Origin: Ignavibacteriales bacterium
GTDB taxonomy: Bacteria; Bacteroidota; Ignavibacteria; Ignavibacteriales; Ignavibacteriaceae
Direction of reading: 5' to 3'
Length of the DNA: 64,000 bases
NCBI GenBank assembly: GCA_016707585.1
Contig: JADJHL010000002.1
Location: 124,001 to 188,000, forward strand
In this document: piece by piece, positions 18,813 to 27,273 of the stretch
Position numbering within the stretch: the stretch's first letter is position 1
How the letters are laid out: each line of letters opens with the position of its first letter
Position numbers and translations under genes: made by a program
Notes under the pieces: generated by a model
The model's input: only the letters and a program-made list of their open reading frames with translations
Databases searched by the model: none
What the model was told of the DNA's origin: nothing

Positions 18813-19633
18813 TATATTCTCTTTATTACTTCTTTCATTATTAAAGTCATTTTAGGTTCTGCTTTCATCGCAGCAGCAATTATCTCTTCCATATTTACAG
18901 GCTTCAAAGTTTCAGGAAAACATTCATCTGTAATGATGCTCATTCCAAGAACTTTCATTCCCATATGATTAGCTACAATGTTTTCAGGAATAGTTGACAT
19001 ACCAACAACATCAGCACCAATCTCACGCAAAAACTTGTATTCAGCTTTTGTTTCTAAGTTTGGACCAGGAACTGCAACGTAAACACCTTTATGAACTTTT
19101 ATATTATTTTCTTTAGCAACTTCTTCTGCAAGCTTTATAAGATCAAGCGAATATGGTTCACTCATATCCGGAAATCTTGGTCCAAGTTCGTCTTCATTTT
19201 TTCCGATAAGAGGATTATCACCAAGCAGATTTATGTGGTCAACCATTAACATCAAATCGCCTTTGCGGTAATCAGGATTCATTCCGCCGCAAGCATTTGA
19301 AACTACAAGAGTTTTTACTCCAAGAAATTTCATCACACGAACAGGATAGGTAATTTGCTTCATTGTGTAACCTTCGTAGTAATGAAATCTACCTTGCATT
19401 GCAACAACTTTTTGTCCGTTTATCGTACCAAAAATTAATTTGCCGTGATGTGATTCAACTGTTGAAAGTGGGAAATGTGGCAAATCAGCATAATCAATTT
19501 GGTGTGCGATATTAATTTCTTTTACAAGTCCGCCTAAACCAGTTCCAAGAATAATTCCAACAGAATAATTATCAGAAGTAAATTTTCTGATAACTTCTAA
19601 AGTTTCATTTATTTTATTGATTAACTCGCTCAT
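18812..19633 (-). CDS. punA: Purine nucleoside phosphorylase (trimeric class)
   Basis: Phosphorolytic cleavage of purine (deoxy)nucleosides to base and (deoxy)ribose-1-phosphate in purine salvage. Seen are the phosphate-binding GIILGTGLGGLVKEI, SHHGKLIFG, MQGRFHYYEGYTM, VSNACGGMNP, VPGPNLETKAEYKFLR and MSTIPENIVANHMG, all typical of the PNP/MTAP superfamily. The length of 273 aa fits the trimeric enzymes. Guanosine/inosine preference is assumed and not proven. It overlaps the upstream DivIVA-like gene by four bases and the downstream membrane gene by one base, so the cluster is tightly coupled. Confidence 0.9.
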   Translation of the reverse strand: MSELINKINETLEVIRKFTSDNYSVGIILGTGLGGLVKEINIAHQIDYADLPHFPLSTVESHHGKLIFGTINGQKVVAMQGRFHYYEGYTMKQITYPVRVMKFLGVKTLVVSNACGGMNPDYRKGDLMLMVDHINLLGDNPLIGKNEDELGPRFPDMSEPYSLDLIKLAEEVAKENNIKVHKGVYVAVPGPNLETKAEYKFLREIGADVVGMSTIPENIVANHMGMKVLGMSIITDECFPETLKPVNMEEIIAAAMKAEPKMTLIMKEVIKRI

Positions 19634-20166
19634 AAAATCTTGTTCAAAATATCGTTTATATCAATATCCATTTTGTTTTGATCTTCAATTTTCTTTGAAG
19701 CTAATTTTTCATCACCGGCACGTTCAACTTTAAGTTCTAGTAAATTAGCCTGTGAACTAACAATCGCTTTAAGTTTAGAAATTATAAGATCTTTTTCTTC
19801 TCTTAGATTGATGATTGCATTTCTAATATCATTAGCATTTTCACGTGCTTTTTCAATTATCTGCGAAGCTTTTAACTCAGCTTCTCTAATCATCAAACTT
19901 GTTTGCTTTTTGGTTGCATCAAAAGATTTGGTTGAAGATTCCTGTGCACTAAGAAGTGTATCCTGAAGATTTTTTTCAATCTTTTTGTATTCACCAATTT
20001 GTTCTGTTAAAGAATCAACTTCACTTTTTAAAGATTCATTTTCTGTGTTAAGTTTATCAAGTTCTTCAGCTAAACTTTCCAGAAAATTCTGTACTTCATC
20101 AGGATCGTATCCACGCATTTTTTTAGTGAATTCCTGCTGACGAATTTCTATAGGAGATATTTTCAT
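19630..20166 (-). CDS. DivIVA-domain protein
   Basis: A 178-residue coiled-coil protein. The N-terminal motif MKISPIEIRQQEFTKKMRGY followed by DPDEVQNFLESL is the DivIVA membrane-curvature/pole-binding domain; the rest is heptad-rich helix. DivIVA relatives recruit division or polar growth proteins. The start at 20166 is chosen over an ATG four codons upstream because GGAGA lies seven bases before it and it makes a four-base ATGA overlap with the yggS stop. The yggS-DivIVA pairing is common in bacterial division-gene neighbourhoods. Confidence 0.85.
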   Translation of the reverse strand: MKISPIEIRQQEFTKKMRGYDPDEVQNFLESLAEELDKLNTENESLKSEVDSLTEQIGEYKKIEKNLQDTLLSAQESSTKSFDATKKQTSLMIREAELKASQIIEKARENANDIRNAIINLREEKDLIISKLKAIVSSQANLLELKVERAGDEKLASKKIEDQNKMDIDINDILNKIL

Positions 20167-20864
20167 ACTTGTCTCCAATCTTTTGAGTAATCTCTATCAC
20201 CAAAAATTGCACTACCGATTCTTATCATTGTTGCGCCTTCTTCAATTGCAATTTCAAAATCACTTGTCATTCCCATCGATAACTCAGTAAGATTATAACC
20301 TTTATTGTTAATTCTATCTTTCAAATTACGCAAATCTTTAAAACTTTTCCTAATAATATTTGTATCATCAGTTAATGGTGCCATTGTCATTAAACCTTTA
20401 AGCTCAAGATTTTTCAACTCGAAACATCTTTTAACAAGATTTAAAATTTCAGTTTCAGTTTCCAACCCTGATTTTGTTTCTTCTTTAGATGTTTTTACTT
20501 CCAGCAAAATTTTTTGGGTCTTTCCAATTTTTTCTGCACGTTTATTTATCTCTTCAACAAGTTCAAATGAATCAACTGAATGAATAAGCTCTGCGGCATT
20601 TACAACATACTTAACTTTGTTTGTTTGCAACGTTCCTATAAAATGCCAGGTTATATCATTACCAAGTTTTTCATACTTAATAGTAAGTTCCTGTGCACGG
20701 TTTTCACCAAAATCAGTTAGCCCGCAATTTTTCGCATTGACAATTACATCAACTCCAAAATATTTAGAAACTGCAATAAGTTTTATTTCATCAGAATTTC
20801 TGCCTGATCTTATACAAGTTTCATCTATTTTTTGCCTTAAAATGGCAAGATTTTCAGCAATCAT
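20163..20864 (-). CDS. yggS: YggS/PROSC-family pyridoxal-phosphate homeostasis protein
   Basis: A 233-residue PLP-binding TIM-barrel protein that keeps vitamin B6 and amino-acid pools balanced but has no known catalytic reaction. Diagnostic motifs are IKLIAVSKYFGVDVI (with the PLP lysine), FGENRAQELTIKYE, WHFIGTLQTNKVKYV, GLMTMAPL, LSMGMTSDFEIAIEEGATMIRIGSAIFG. Length is normal. It heads a minus-strand run with DivIVA-like, phosphorylase, membrane coiled-coil, ileS and the DksA-like gene. The promoter must lie in the repeat-containing gap to its right. Confidence 0.92.
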   Translation of the reverse strand: MIAENLAILRQKIDETCIRSGRNSDEIKLIAVSKYFGVDVIVNAKNCGLTDFGENRAQELTIKYEKLGNDITWHFIGTLQTNKVKYVVNAAELIHSVDSFELVEEINKRAEKIGKTQKILLEVKTSKEETKSGLETETEILNLVKRCFELKNLELKGLMTMAPLTDDTNIIRKSFKDLRNLKDRINNKGYNLTELSMGMTSDFEIAIEEGATMIRIGSAIFGDRDYSKDWRQV

Positions 20865-20937
20865 TTTAAAAATAAGGTTGTGAATTTATCCTGATAAATC
20901 ATAAAAAACAAAGAAATTACAGGGGTTTTTATAGCAA

Positions 20938-21025
20938 AGTCATCCTGAACCTACCTGACGGCAGACAGGCTCGTTTCAGGTTATTCTAAAGATTCCGACC
21001 CCGATAAATCGGGACGGAATGACAC
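20938..21025. repeat. Dispersed palindromic element with GTCATCC/GGAATGAC ends
   Basis: The ends are imperfect inverted copies (GTCATCC at the left, GGAATGAC at the right). Inside are two hairpins: CCTGAA...TTCAGG around a CTGACGGCAGACAGG core, and CCCGATAAATCGGG. The GC content is far above the flanks. Pieces with the same GGAATGAC end or the same palindrome occur at 23568-23600, 31450-31477 and 59939-59972. Confidence 0.7.
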
Positions 21026-21158
21026 AATAGCACAAAATTTTCAAGGTTTTTTATAGTTCATTTTATTTATCTCTACAAATATAACCTTTACTTGTATGAA
21101 GTGCTTAGAAATATTAATGGTTTTATGCGAGTAATAATGAGGTTTGAATTATGATTAA

Positions 21159-21214
21159 TGATCAACGATTTTAGATTGACGAAGTGTAAATCTTAAATCC
21201 TAAATCGTTGATCA
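21159..21214. repeat. Inverted repeat upstream of the putative small RNA
   Basis: TGATCAACGATTT (21159-21171) and its exact complement AAATCGTTGATCA (21202-21214) surround a 30-base spacer. It could form a long hairpin. It is not followed by a T-run, so it is more likely a dispersed repeat than a terminator. Confidence 0.6.
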
Positions 21215-21220
21215 ATGTTC

Positions 21221-21379
21221 TTAAATTAAAAAAGGAAATTTTTCTCTTTTCCCTAAACTTTTTTTTACTATTTCCGATAATTGAAGTAACTGGGGAGTAT
21301 CCTGATTCAGTTCTAAAGCCTCAAGAACTGAAAATTTTCAGAAACAGATAAAAAGAGCTCTTCGGAGCTCTTTTTTTAT
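21221..21379 (+). ncRNA. Putative structured small RNA or leader upstream of pta
   Basis: The strong terminator at its end has no upstream gene on this strand, so some transcript must begin in this gap. Before it are a perfect stem CAGTTCT/AGAACTG around AAAGCCTCA (near 21309-21330) and the self-complementary CTGAAAATTTTCAG. The 5' end is unknown. I do not recognise a known RNA family. It could be an independent sRNA or a terminated leader that regulates pta. Confidence 0.35.
21351..21378 (+). terminator. Rho-independent terminator
   Basis: AAAAGAGCTC, a TTCG tetraloop and GAGCTCTTTT form a ten-base stem, followed directly by a run of T. This is the clearest intrinsic terminator in the window. 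It lies 80 bp before pta, so it ends a transcript that is not a protein gene. Confidence 0.9.
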
Positions 21380-21458
21380 TCAACCATTTTCCCACAAAAA
21401 CTTATAAAGATATTTTAGTAATTTTGATTGTTATTATTCACTATTTATTGGAGAAATT

Positions 21459-22436
21459 ATGGGTTACGAATTATTAGACAAAATTAAAGCTAATGCAAAA
21501 TCAAAAAACAAAACTATCATCCTTCCGGAATCTCACGATGATCGTGTTCTTAAAGCCGCAGAAATCTTAACCAAAGAAAAAATCTGTAAAGTAATTACTC
21601 TTGGCAATCCTGCAAAAGTTAATGAAGATGCAAAAAAACTTGGCGTGGATTTAACAGGAGTTGATATTATAGATCATCTTACTCATCCAAAGTTTAATGA
21701 GTTTGCAAACATCTATTATGAGTTAAGAAAGAAAAAAGGAATGACTCCTGAACTGGCAAGCGAAGTAATGAAACGCGATCTTTTCTTTGCCGCAATGATG
21801 TTACGTGAAGGTTTGGTTGATGGAAGTGTTGCCGGTTCATTTGCATCAACTGCAGATGTTATGAAAGCAGGAATACAAATAGTTGGAATGCCGCAAGGGA
21901 TTTCAATTGTATCAAGTTTCTTTTTAATGTTGTTCAAAGATAGAGCTTTTAGTTTTGCAGATTGCGCTGTTGTTCCAAATCCTGATGCAGAACAACTTGC
22001 AGATATTGCAATATCAACTGCAGATAATCATAAAAAATTAACCGGTGAAGAACCGCTTGTTGCAATGTTATCTTTTTCAACAAAAGGCAGCGCAACACAC
22101 GAACTTGCTGATAAAGTAATCAAAGCAACAGAAATTGTAAAAACAAAAAGACCAGATCTTAATGTTGATGGTGAAATTCAGTTTGATGCTGCAATTGTTG
22201 AATCAATCGGAAAGAAGAAAGCACCGGAAAGTAAAGTTGCTGGTTTAGCAAATGTTTTAGCTTTCCCGGATTTGAATGCCGGAAATATTGGTTACAAAAT
22301 TGCTCAGCGCTGGGGCGGAGCCGAAGCAGTTGGTCCAATGGTTCAGGGATTGAAAAAACCATTTTTTGATTTAAGTCGTGGCTGCAGTGTTGATGACATC
22401 GTAAACACAGCTTCAATAAATGTATTGATGGGATAA
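21459..22436 (+). CDS. pta: Phosphate acetyltransferase
   Basis: Interconverts acetyl-CoA and acetyl phosphate, normally paired with acetate kinase for ATP formation or acetate use. It is the short, single-domain PTA form (325 aa). Motifs are KTIILPESHDDRVLKAAE at the N-terminus, LREGLVDGSVAGSFASTADV, ADCAVVPNPDAEQLADIA and the C-terminal NVLAFPDLNAGNIGYKIAQR. A Shine-Dalgarno TTGGAG precedes the ATG. No ackA is adjacent. A terminator-bearing segment just upstream may regulate it. Confidence 0.93.
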   Translation: MGYELLDKIKANAKSKNKTIILPESHDDRVLKAAEILTKEKICKVITLGNPAKVNEDAKKLGVDLTGVDIIDHLTHPKFNEFANIYYELRKKKGMTPELASEVMKRDLFFAAMMLREGLVDGSVAGSFASTADVMKAGIQIVGMPQGISIVSSFFLMLFKDRAFSFADCAVVPNPDAEQLADIAISTADNHKKLTGEEPLVAMLSFSTKGSATHELADKVIKATEIVKTKRPDLNVDGEIQFDAAIVESIGKKKAPESKVAGLANVLAFPDLNAGNIGYKIAQRWGGAEAVGPMVQGLKKPFFDLSRGCSVDDIVNTASINVLMG

Positions 22437-22558
22437 AGAATAAACTCAAACCTCTCAAGAAGTGGCTTTTTAATCTAGGACTGATTCGTCTCACGTTTTC
22501 TTAATTGTCAGCTCATAAATATTTTCTTATGTTCGCCAATCAAAAAACTAATCCATAA

Positions 22559-22858
22559 ATGAATTTAATTCTTGTAACAATTTTTGTTTTTATTTTTAAT
22601 CTACCGTTTGGTTATTGGCGTGCAAATGTTAAAAAGTTTTCACTTCAATGGATACTGGCAATTCATTTGCCTGTACCATTTATAATTGCCGCAAGAATTT
22701 ATTCTAACATTGGATTTGAATTGTACACTTATCCAATTCTTGTAGGCTCATTTTTCCTCGGACAATTGCTCGGAAAATATTTATACTTAAGAAGAAAAAA
22801 ACTTGGACAATCTCCTCTCACTTCCTGCCTAGTAATGGACATAGTCCGGGAAAATTAA
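22559..22858 (+). CDS. Small hydrophobic membrane protein, function unknown
   Basis: A 99-residue protein with three probable transmembrane helices at about 2-18, 30-48 and 58-78, then a basic stretch YLRRKKLGQSPLTS at the C-terminus. The repeated loop features (GYWRANVKKFS, PVPFIIAARIYSNIG) look conserved-protein-like, not random. I do not recognise the family. It stands alone between pta and the glutathione peroxidase gene in the same direction. Confidence 0.5.
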   Translation: MNLILVTIFVFIFNLPFGYWRANVKKFSLQWILAIHLPVPFIIAARIYSNIGFELYTYPILVGSFFLGQLLGKYLYLRRKKLGQSPLTSCLVMDIVREN

Positions 22859-22920
22859 TTATTTGCTAGATTTGAACTTTTTAAATCGCATTTGGGTTAA
22901 CACTTAAAAGAAAGAATAGT

Positions 22921-23508
22921 ATGAACAAAATAATCAATCATATAATTTATTTATTAATTATTACAGCATCTGTTTTTCTATCAAAGACAGAAGCCTCAAA
23001 TACAAACAAGGTAAATCAAATGGATAAAAATATCAAACAAATAATTGTAAAAGACATCAATGGAAAACCCGTCAATCTTTCAGATTACAAGGGAAAAGTT
23101 TTATTGATTGTTAATGTTGCAAGTTATTGCGGTTATACAAAACAATACGCTGGATTGGAAGAAATTTATAAAAAATATAAAGATAAAGGTTTTGAGATTT
23201 TAGCTTTCCCTTGCAATCAATTTGGCGAACAAGAACCTGGCACGAATGAAGAAATTAAAAATTTCTGTTCATCCAAGTTTGATGTAACATTTAAATTGTT
23301 TGATAAAATTGATGTGAATGGTAAAGATAAATCTCCGCTTTATTCAATTCTTACAGATAATGAAGTTACTGGCAAGGCAGATATTAAATGGAATTTTGAA
23401 AAATTCTTGATTGATAAAAACGGGAATGTTGTTGCAAGATATACGAGTAAAGTTGAGCCAAACAGTGAAGAACTAATTTCTGTGATTGAAAAGGAAATAA
23501 AGAGATAG
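22921..23508 (+). CDS. Glutathione peroxidase-family peroxidase, exported
   Basis: Thiol peroxidase of the GPx/BtuE family, probably thioredoxin-dependent because the catalytic residue is Cys and not selenocysteine. An N-terminal segment (1-25) is a likely signal peptide, placing it in the periplasm. The catalytic set is complete: Cys70 in NVASYCGYT, Gln104 in CNQFGEQEPG, and Trp157-Asn158 in KWNFEKFLI; Cys98 of FPCNQ is the usual extra cysteine. The 195-residue length is the normal domain plus the signal. A hairpin follows the stop. Confidence 0.92.
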   Translation: MNKIINHIIYLLIITASVFLSKTEASNTNKVNQMDKNIKQIIVKDINGKPVNLSDYKGKVLLIVNVASYCGYTKQYAGLEEIYKKYKDKGFEILAFPCNQFGEQEPGTNEEIKNFCSSKFDVTFKLFDKIDVNGKDKSPLYSILTDNEVTGKADIKWNFEKFLIDKNGNVVARYTSKVEPNSEELISVIEKEIKR

Positions 23509-23516
23509 TAATTGTC

Positions 23517-23544
23517 AAAGAACCTGAATCTATTTCAGGTTCTT
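23517..23544. terminator. Hairpin between convergent genes
   Basis: AAAGAACCTGAA (23517-23528) pairs with TTCAGGTTCTTT (23533-23544), a 12-base perfect stem with a four-base loop. It has A- and T-rich ends on both sides, so it could end transcripts from the peroxidase and from the TerB-like gene on the other strand. The T-run is short. Confidence 0.6.
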
Positions 23545-23567
23545 TCAATACCTAAAGATTTTGAACC

Positions 23568-23600
23568 AAGCCTGTCTGCCGACAGGCAGGTTCGGAATGA
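23568..23600. repeat. Dispersed palindromic element
   Basis: The core GCCTGTCTGCCGACAGGCAGG is nearly self-complementary and is followed by TTCGGAATGACC. It is the same type as the palindrome inside cysS and the element at 20938-21025. Confidence 0.7.
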
Positions 23601-23610
23601 CCAACAATAT

Positions 23611-24090
23611 TTAATCTAGCCCCAACTGTTGTTTAACCCATAACTTAGAATTAATAATCTGTTTATGTTCAATGTTCATTGTGGCGCCAATTCGTTTTAT
23701 CATATGATCTTCGTAAGCGCTAAGTTTTTCATCTCTATAAATTAACTTCCAGAGATTTTCCAGCAGTTCAATTTTTTCTTCCTGCGTAAATGTACTGTTT
23801 ATAACACTTGTAAACTCGTAAATGCTAACACTGTCTTTAACCTTTTCTTCCGCAAGTAAAATCAAATCATCAATATATTTCTTTTCAACATTAAACAGAC
23901 TTTTCATTTCAGAAATAATTAGTTCTCTTTCATCACTAGAAAATTCTCCATCAGATTTTGCGAGCTCAATAAATAAAGCGCAAGTTGCTACTGCTACTTT
24001 TGTGTGTTTATTGTAGGATTGGGATAAACCAATCGTGTTTCCTATATCAGGATTAGAAGCCCAAAGCAATTTTTTAAGATTCTTAAACAT
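23611..24090 (-). CDS. TerB-like domain protein
   Basis: A 159-residue all-helical protein related to TerB of tellurite resistance. Two acidic helical repeats resemble TerB metal-binding positions: AKSDGEFSSDERELIISEM and YRDEKLSAYEDHMIKRIGA. It has no signal or membrane segment. TerB-like domains occur in stress and membrane-associated assemblies; no other ter genes are nearby, so tellurite resistance is not implied. It lies five bases after the stop-side neighbour (the VOC gene) in the same direction and is probably co-transcribed with it. Confidence 0.7.
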   Translation of the reverse strand: MFKNLKKLLWASNPDIGNTIGLSQSYNKHTKVAVATCALFIELAKSDGEFSSDERELIISEMKSLFNVEKKYIDDLILLAEEKVKDSVSIYEFTSVINSTFTQEEKIELLENLWKLIYRDEKLSAYEDHMIKRIGATMNIEHKQIINSKLWVKQQLGLD

Positions 24091-24095
24091 TGGGA

Positions 24096-24587
24096 TTAAC
24101 TTTTATTTAACTCATTTAATAAATCAGGCACATCTAGCGGTTTGGTTACCATAAGTAAGTTTCCATCTTCATCACGCGGCCATTGCTCTACAAGCTTATC
24201 ATAATATAATTCTATTCCGTTACCATCGGGATCCTTAACATAAATAGATTCTGAAACGCCGTGATCTGAAGCGCCTTCAATAGGATAATTTGCTTCCCAG
24301 ATTCGCTTAAAAGCTTTTGCAAGATCTTCTCTTGATGGATAAAGAATTGCATAATGATAAAGTCCTGTGTGTCCTTCCGGTGCAGGTGTTGCGTTTTCAC
24401 CAGCCCAGGTATTTAAACCGATATGATGATGATAATTTCCTGATGAAAGAAACACAGCATTTTTGCCAAATCGTGCTGTTACTTGAAAGCCCATCAAATC
24501 TCTATAAAATGTTAAAGCTCTATCAAGATTAGAAACTGTTAGGTGAACGTGACCAATTCGTGTTCTAGGATTTAATTCGTATTCCAT
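24096..24587 (-). CDS. VOC-family protein, catechol-2,3-dioxygenase-like
   Basis: A 163-residue protein with two betaalphabetabetabeta modules of the glyoxalase/extradiol-dioxygenase superfamily. Likely metal ligands are in IGHVHLTVSNLDRALTFY, in the HHIGLNTWAG and GLYHYAILYP segments, and a glutamate in DPDGNGIELYYD. The motif set is closer to the CatE-like ring-cleavage dioxygenases than to lactoylglutathione lyase, but the substrate cannot be stated. It starts 13 bp after the glgP stop and is followed by the TerB-like gene, all on the minus strand. Confidence 0.8.
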   Translation of the reverse strand: MEYELNPRTRIGHVHLTVSNLDRALTFYRDLMGFQVTARFGKNAVFLSSGNYHHHIGLNTWAGENATPAPEGHTGLYHYAILYPSREDLAKAFKRIWEANYPIEGASDHGVSESIYVKDPDGNGIELYYDKLVEQWPRDEDGNLLMVTKPLDVPDLLNELNKS

Positions 24588-24599
24588 TTAGTTCCAATT

Positions 24600-27083
24600 T
24601 TATGTGTGATTAACTTTAACTGATTTTACTTTCCAGATTTTTTCTGCATATTCTTTTACAGATCTATCACTTGAAAACTTTGCAACACGTGCAACATTTA
24701 GCACTGATTTTTTTGTCCATTCATCCTGGTTAAGATATGTTTCAGATACTTTATCCTGAGCATCAATGTATGATTGGTAATCTGCAAACAAGCAGTAGTA
24801 ATCTACATTCATCAACCCACGAATCATATCATCAAATAGTCCAAACTCTTTTGGATTAAAAAAGTTTGTTGCAATCATATCAACAACCTGTTTTAATTCT
24901 GCATTTTTTTCATAATACTCGCGTGGATTATATCCATTTGATTTTAACTTAACAACTTCATCAGCAAGCAAGCCAAAGATAAAAATATTTTCATCGCCAA
25001 CTTCTTCTCTTATCTCAACATTCGCTCCATCCATAGTTCCAATTGTTAATGCGCCATTTAAAGCAAATTTCATATTACCTGTGCCGGATGCTTCCAATCC
25101 AGCAGTAGAAACTTGCTCTGATAAATCAGCGGCAGGAATAATTTTTTCTGCAAGTGTAACCGAATAATTTTTTAAGAATACAACCTTTAATTTATCTCCA
25201 ACATCTGGATCATTATTTACAACATCAGCAACAGAATTAATTAATTTAACAATCATTTTAGCTTGCGTATATGCTGGCGCAGCTTTACCACCAAAAATAA
25301 TTGTACGAGGAACCATTTTAATTTTTGGATTACGTTTAATTCGATTGTAAAGCGTAATGATGTGAAAAACATTTAATAATTGCCGTTTGTATTCGTGAAA
25401 TCGTTTTATTTGAACATCAAACATTGAATCAGGATTAATTTTTATATGATGCTCATTTTCGATGTACTCAATTAAAACTTGTTTATTGTTGAACTTAATT
25501 CTCTGCCATTGCTCGATAAAATCTTTATCCTTAACAAACTTTTCTATCTTTTTAATTTGAGCAAGATCTTTTGGCCAATCAAATCCTATTTTCTCTATCA
25601 GCAACTGAGATAATAAAGGATTGGCTGTAATCAACCAGCGTCTTGGTGTTATTCCGTTTGTTACGTTAATAAATTTTTTAGGAAAGATTTTATTAAAATC
25701 AGGAAAAATTCTTTTCTTTAAAATATCTGTATGAAGTGCGGCAACACCATTAACAGCAAAGCTGCCAACAATAGCAAGATTAGCCATTCTAACGCGTTTA
25801 TCTTTACCAACAGAAATAATCGAAAGTTTTTCTAAAACATCCTGATCTTTTGAATAACTATCTCTTACTAATTCCAAAAATCTTCTATTGATTTCATAAA
25901 TTATTTGAAGATGCCGCGGCAGTAATTCTCCAAATATTTGTTCGCTCCATTCTTCTAAAGCTTCTGGAACTACTGTATGATTTGTATATGCAAAAGTTTT
26001 ACTAGTAACATCCCATGCTTCATCCCAGCTCATATTTTCTTCATCAATAAGAATTCGCATTAACTCAGGTATCGCAACAACTGGATGTGTATCATTTAGC
26101 TGTATGCTGGTTTTATCAGCAAACTTATCAAACTTACTATGATTTATTTTATATTTTCTAATTATATCCTGTAATGTTGCAGAAACGAAAAAGTATTGCT
26201 GTTTAAGTCTTAAAAATTTTCCTTCAACATATGTATCATTTGGGTAAAGTACTTTTGAAATAGTTTCAGAATCATTTTTCTTTGAAACAGATTCGATATA
26301 GTTCCCTTTGTTAAAATCTGAAAATTCAAAATCGATTGCTGCTTTTGCCTGCCACAATCTTAAGTTATTTACTGTTTGATTTTTATATCCTGGCACAGGA
26401 ACATCATAAGCGATTGCTAAAACATTTTCAGTATTTACCCATTTAAAACCAAGTTCACCATTTCCTTTATCATAAGTATCTGTTTTTCCGTAAAACTTAA
26501 CTTTGTACGTAAGATTACGTCTCATTAAATCCCATGGATTACCATCGCGCAGCCAATTATCAGCTCTCTCTACTTGATAACCATTTTCAATATCCTGCTC
26601 AAAAATTCCATACTCATAACGGATTCCATATCCAAAAGCCGGCAGTTGCAATGTTGCCATTGAATCAAGATAACAAGCAGCTAACCTGCCTAAACCACCA
26701 TTGCCCAAACCCATATCGTGCTCTTGTTCCATAATTTCTTCAAGATCATAACCATCACGGTTTAGAATTACACGACATTCATTATAGTAATCCAAATTAA
26801 TTAATGCATTGCCAAGAACTCTTCCCATTAAATATTCTAACGATAAATAATAAACACGTTTTACATCTTTATCGTGATAAGATTTTTGAGTTCGCAACCA
26901 ACTGCGCACCATTCTATCTCTAACAGCAAGTGAAAGAGCATTATATGCGTCTGCACCAGTTGCAGTGTTTTTGTCTTTTACTAAAGTAAACTCAAGATGT
27001 TCTGCAAATTGGTTAGATAATGAAAAACTTGTTGGATCTTCTTTATCAGTAAAAAAAATTGAATCTTGTTCTTTTTTAGCCAT
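24600..27083 (-). CDS. glgP: Glycogen (alpha-glucan) phosphorylase
   Basis: PLP-dependent phosphorolysis of alpha-1,4-glucan to glucose-1-phosphate. The 827-residue length and motifs are canonical: LGNGGLGRLAACYLDSMATL, GYGIRYEYGIFEQ, NDTHPVVAIPELMRIL, FDVQIKRFHEYKRQLLNV and the PLP-lysine motif EASGTGNMKFALNGALTIGT with DGANVEI after it. There is no sign of truncation. It diverges from the alkaline phosphatase gene across a 190-bp promoter gap. No glycogen synthesis genes are in the window. Confidence 0.96.
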   Translation of the reverse strand: MAKKEQDSIFFTDKEDPTSFSLSNQFAEHLEFTLVKDKNTATGADAYNALSLAVRDRMVRSWLRTQKSYHDKDVKRVYYLSLEYLMGRVLGNALINLDYYNECRVILNRDGYDLEEIMEQEHDMGLGNGGLGRLAACYLDSMATLQLPAFGYGIRYEYGIFEQDIENGYQVERADNWLRDGNPWDLMRRNLTYKVKFYGKTDTYDKGNGELGFKWVNTENVLAIAYDVPVPGYKNQTVNNLRLWQAKAAIDFEFSDFNKGNYIESVSKKNDSETISKVLYPNDTYVEGKFLRLKQQYFFVSATLQDIIRKYKINHSKFDKFADKTSIQLNDTHPVVAIPELMRILIDEENMSWDEAWDVTSKTFAYTNHTVVPEALEEWSEQIFGELLPRHLQIIYEINRRFLELVRDSYSKDQDVLEKLSIISVGKDKRVRMANLAIVGSFAVNGVAALHTDILKKRIFPDFNKIFPKKFINVTNGITPRRWLITANPLLSQLLIEKIGFDWPKDLAQIKKIEKFVKDKDFIEQWQRIKFNNKQVLIEYIENEHHIKINPDSMFDVQIKRFHEYKRQLLNVFHIITLYNRIKRNPKIKMVPRTIIFGGKAAPAYTQAKMIVKLINSVADVVNNDPDVGDKLKVVFLKNYSVTLAEKIIPAADLSEQVSTAGLEASGTGNMKFALNGALTIGTMDGANVEIREEVGDENIFIFGLLADEVVKLKSNGYNPREYYEKNAELKQVVDMIATNFFNPKEFGLFDDMIRGLMNVDYYCLFADYQSYIDAQDKVSETYLNQDEWTKKSVLNVARVAKFSSDRSVKEYAEKIWKVKSVKVNHT

Positions 27084-27273
27084 AATAAAACGTTTTCTTT
27101 CGTATATATTATCAAAAATGTTGAGGCAAATTTACTTTCATCTTGTTTGATTACAAAATTGAAAAGTAATAGGTTAAATCAATATTTGATAATATTATCA
27201 TAACAAATCAAAAAGATAATTTTAATATTCAAATCAGTATTTTTGCTTATCTAATTAAACACGGAGTTATTTA

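Larger units (their letters stand above)
20865..21458. other. 594-bp intergenic region with two repeats, a putative small RNA and a terminator
   Basis: The gap lies between divergently oriented yggS and pta. It contains a GC-rich dispersed element (20938-21025), a 13-bp perfect inverted repeat (21159-21171 with 21202-21214), and a structured segment ending in a strong intrinsic terminator (21351-21378). The pta ribosome binding site (TTGGAG) is at the right end. No protein-coding frame is convincing. Confidence 0.75.

Noticed and set aside
23611..24090. Tellurite resistance island around the TerB-like gene
   Set aside because: No other ter genes are nearby, and TerB-like domains occur in many unrelated contexts.
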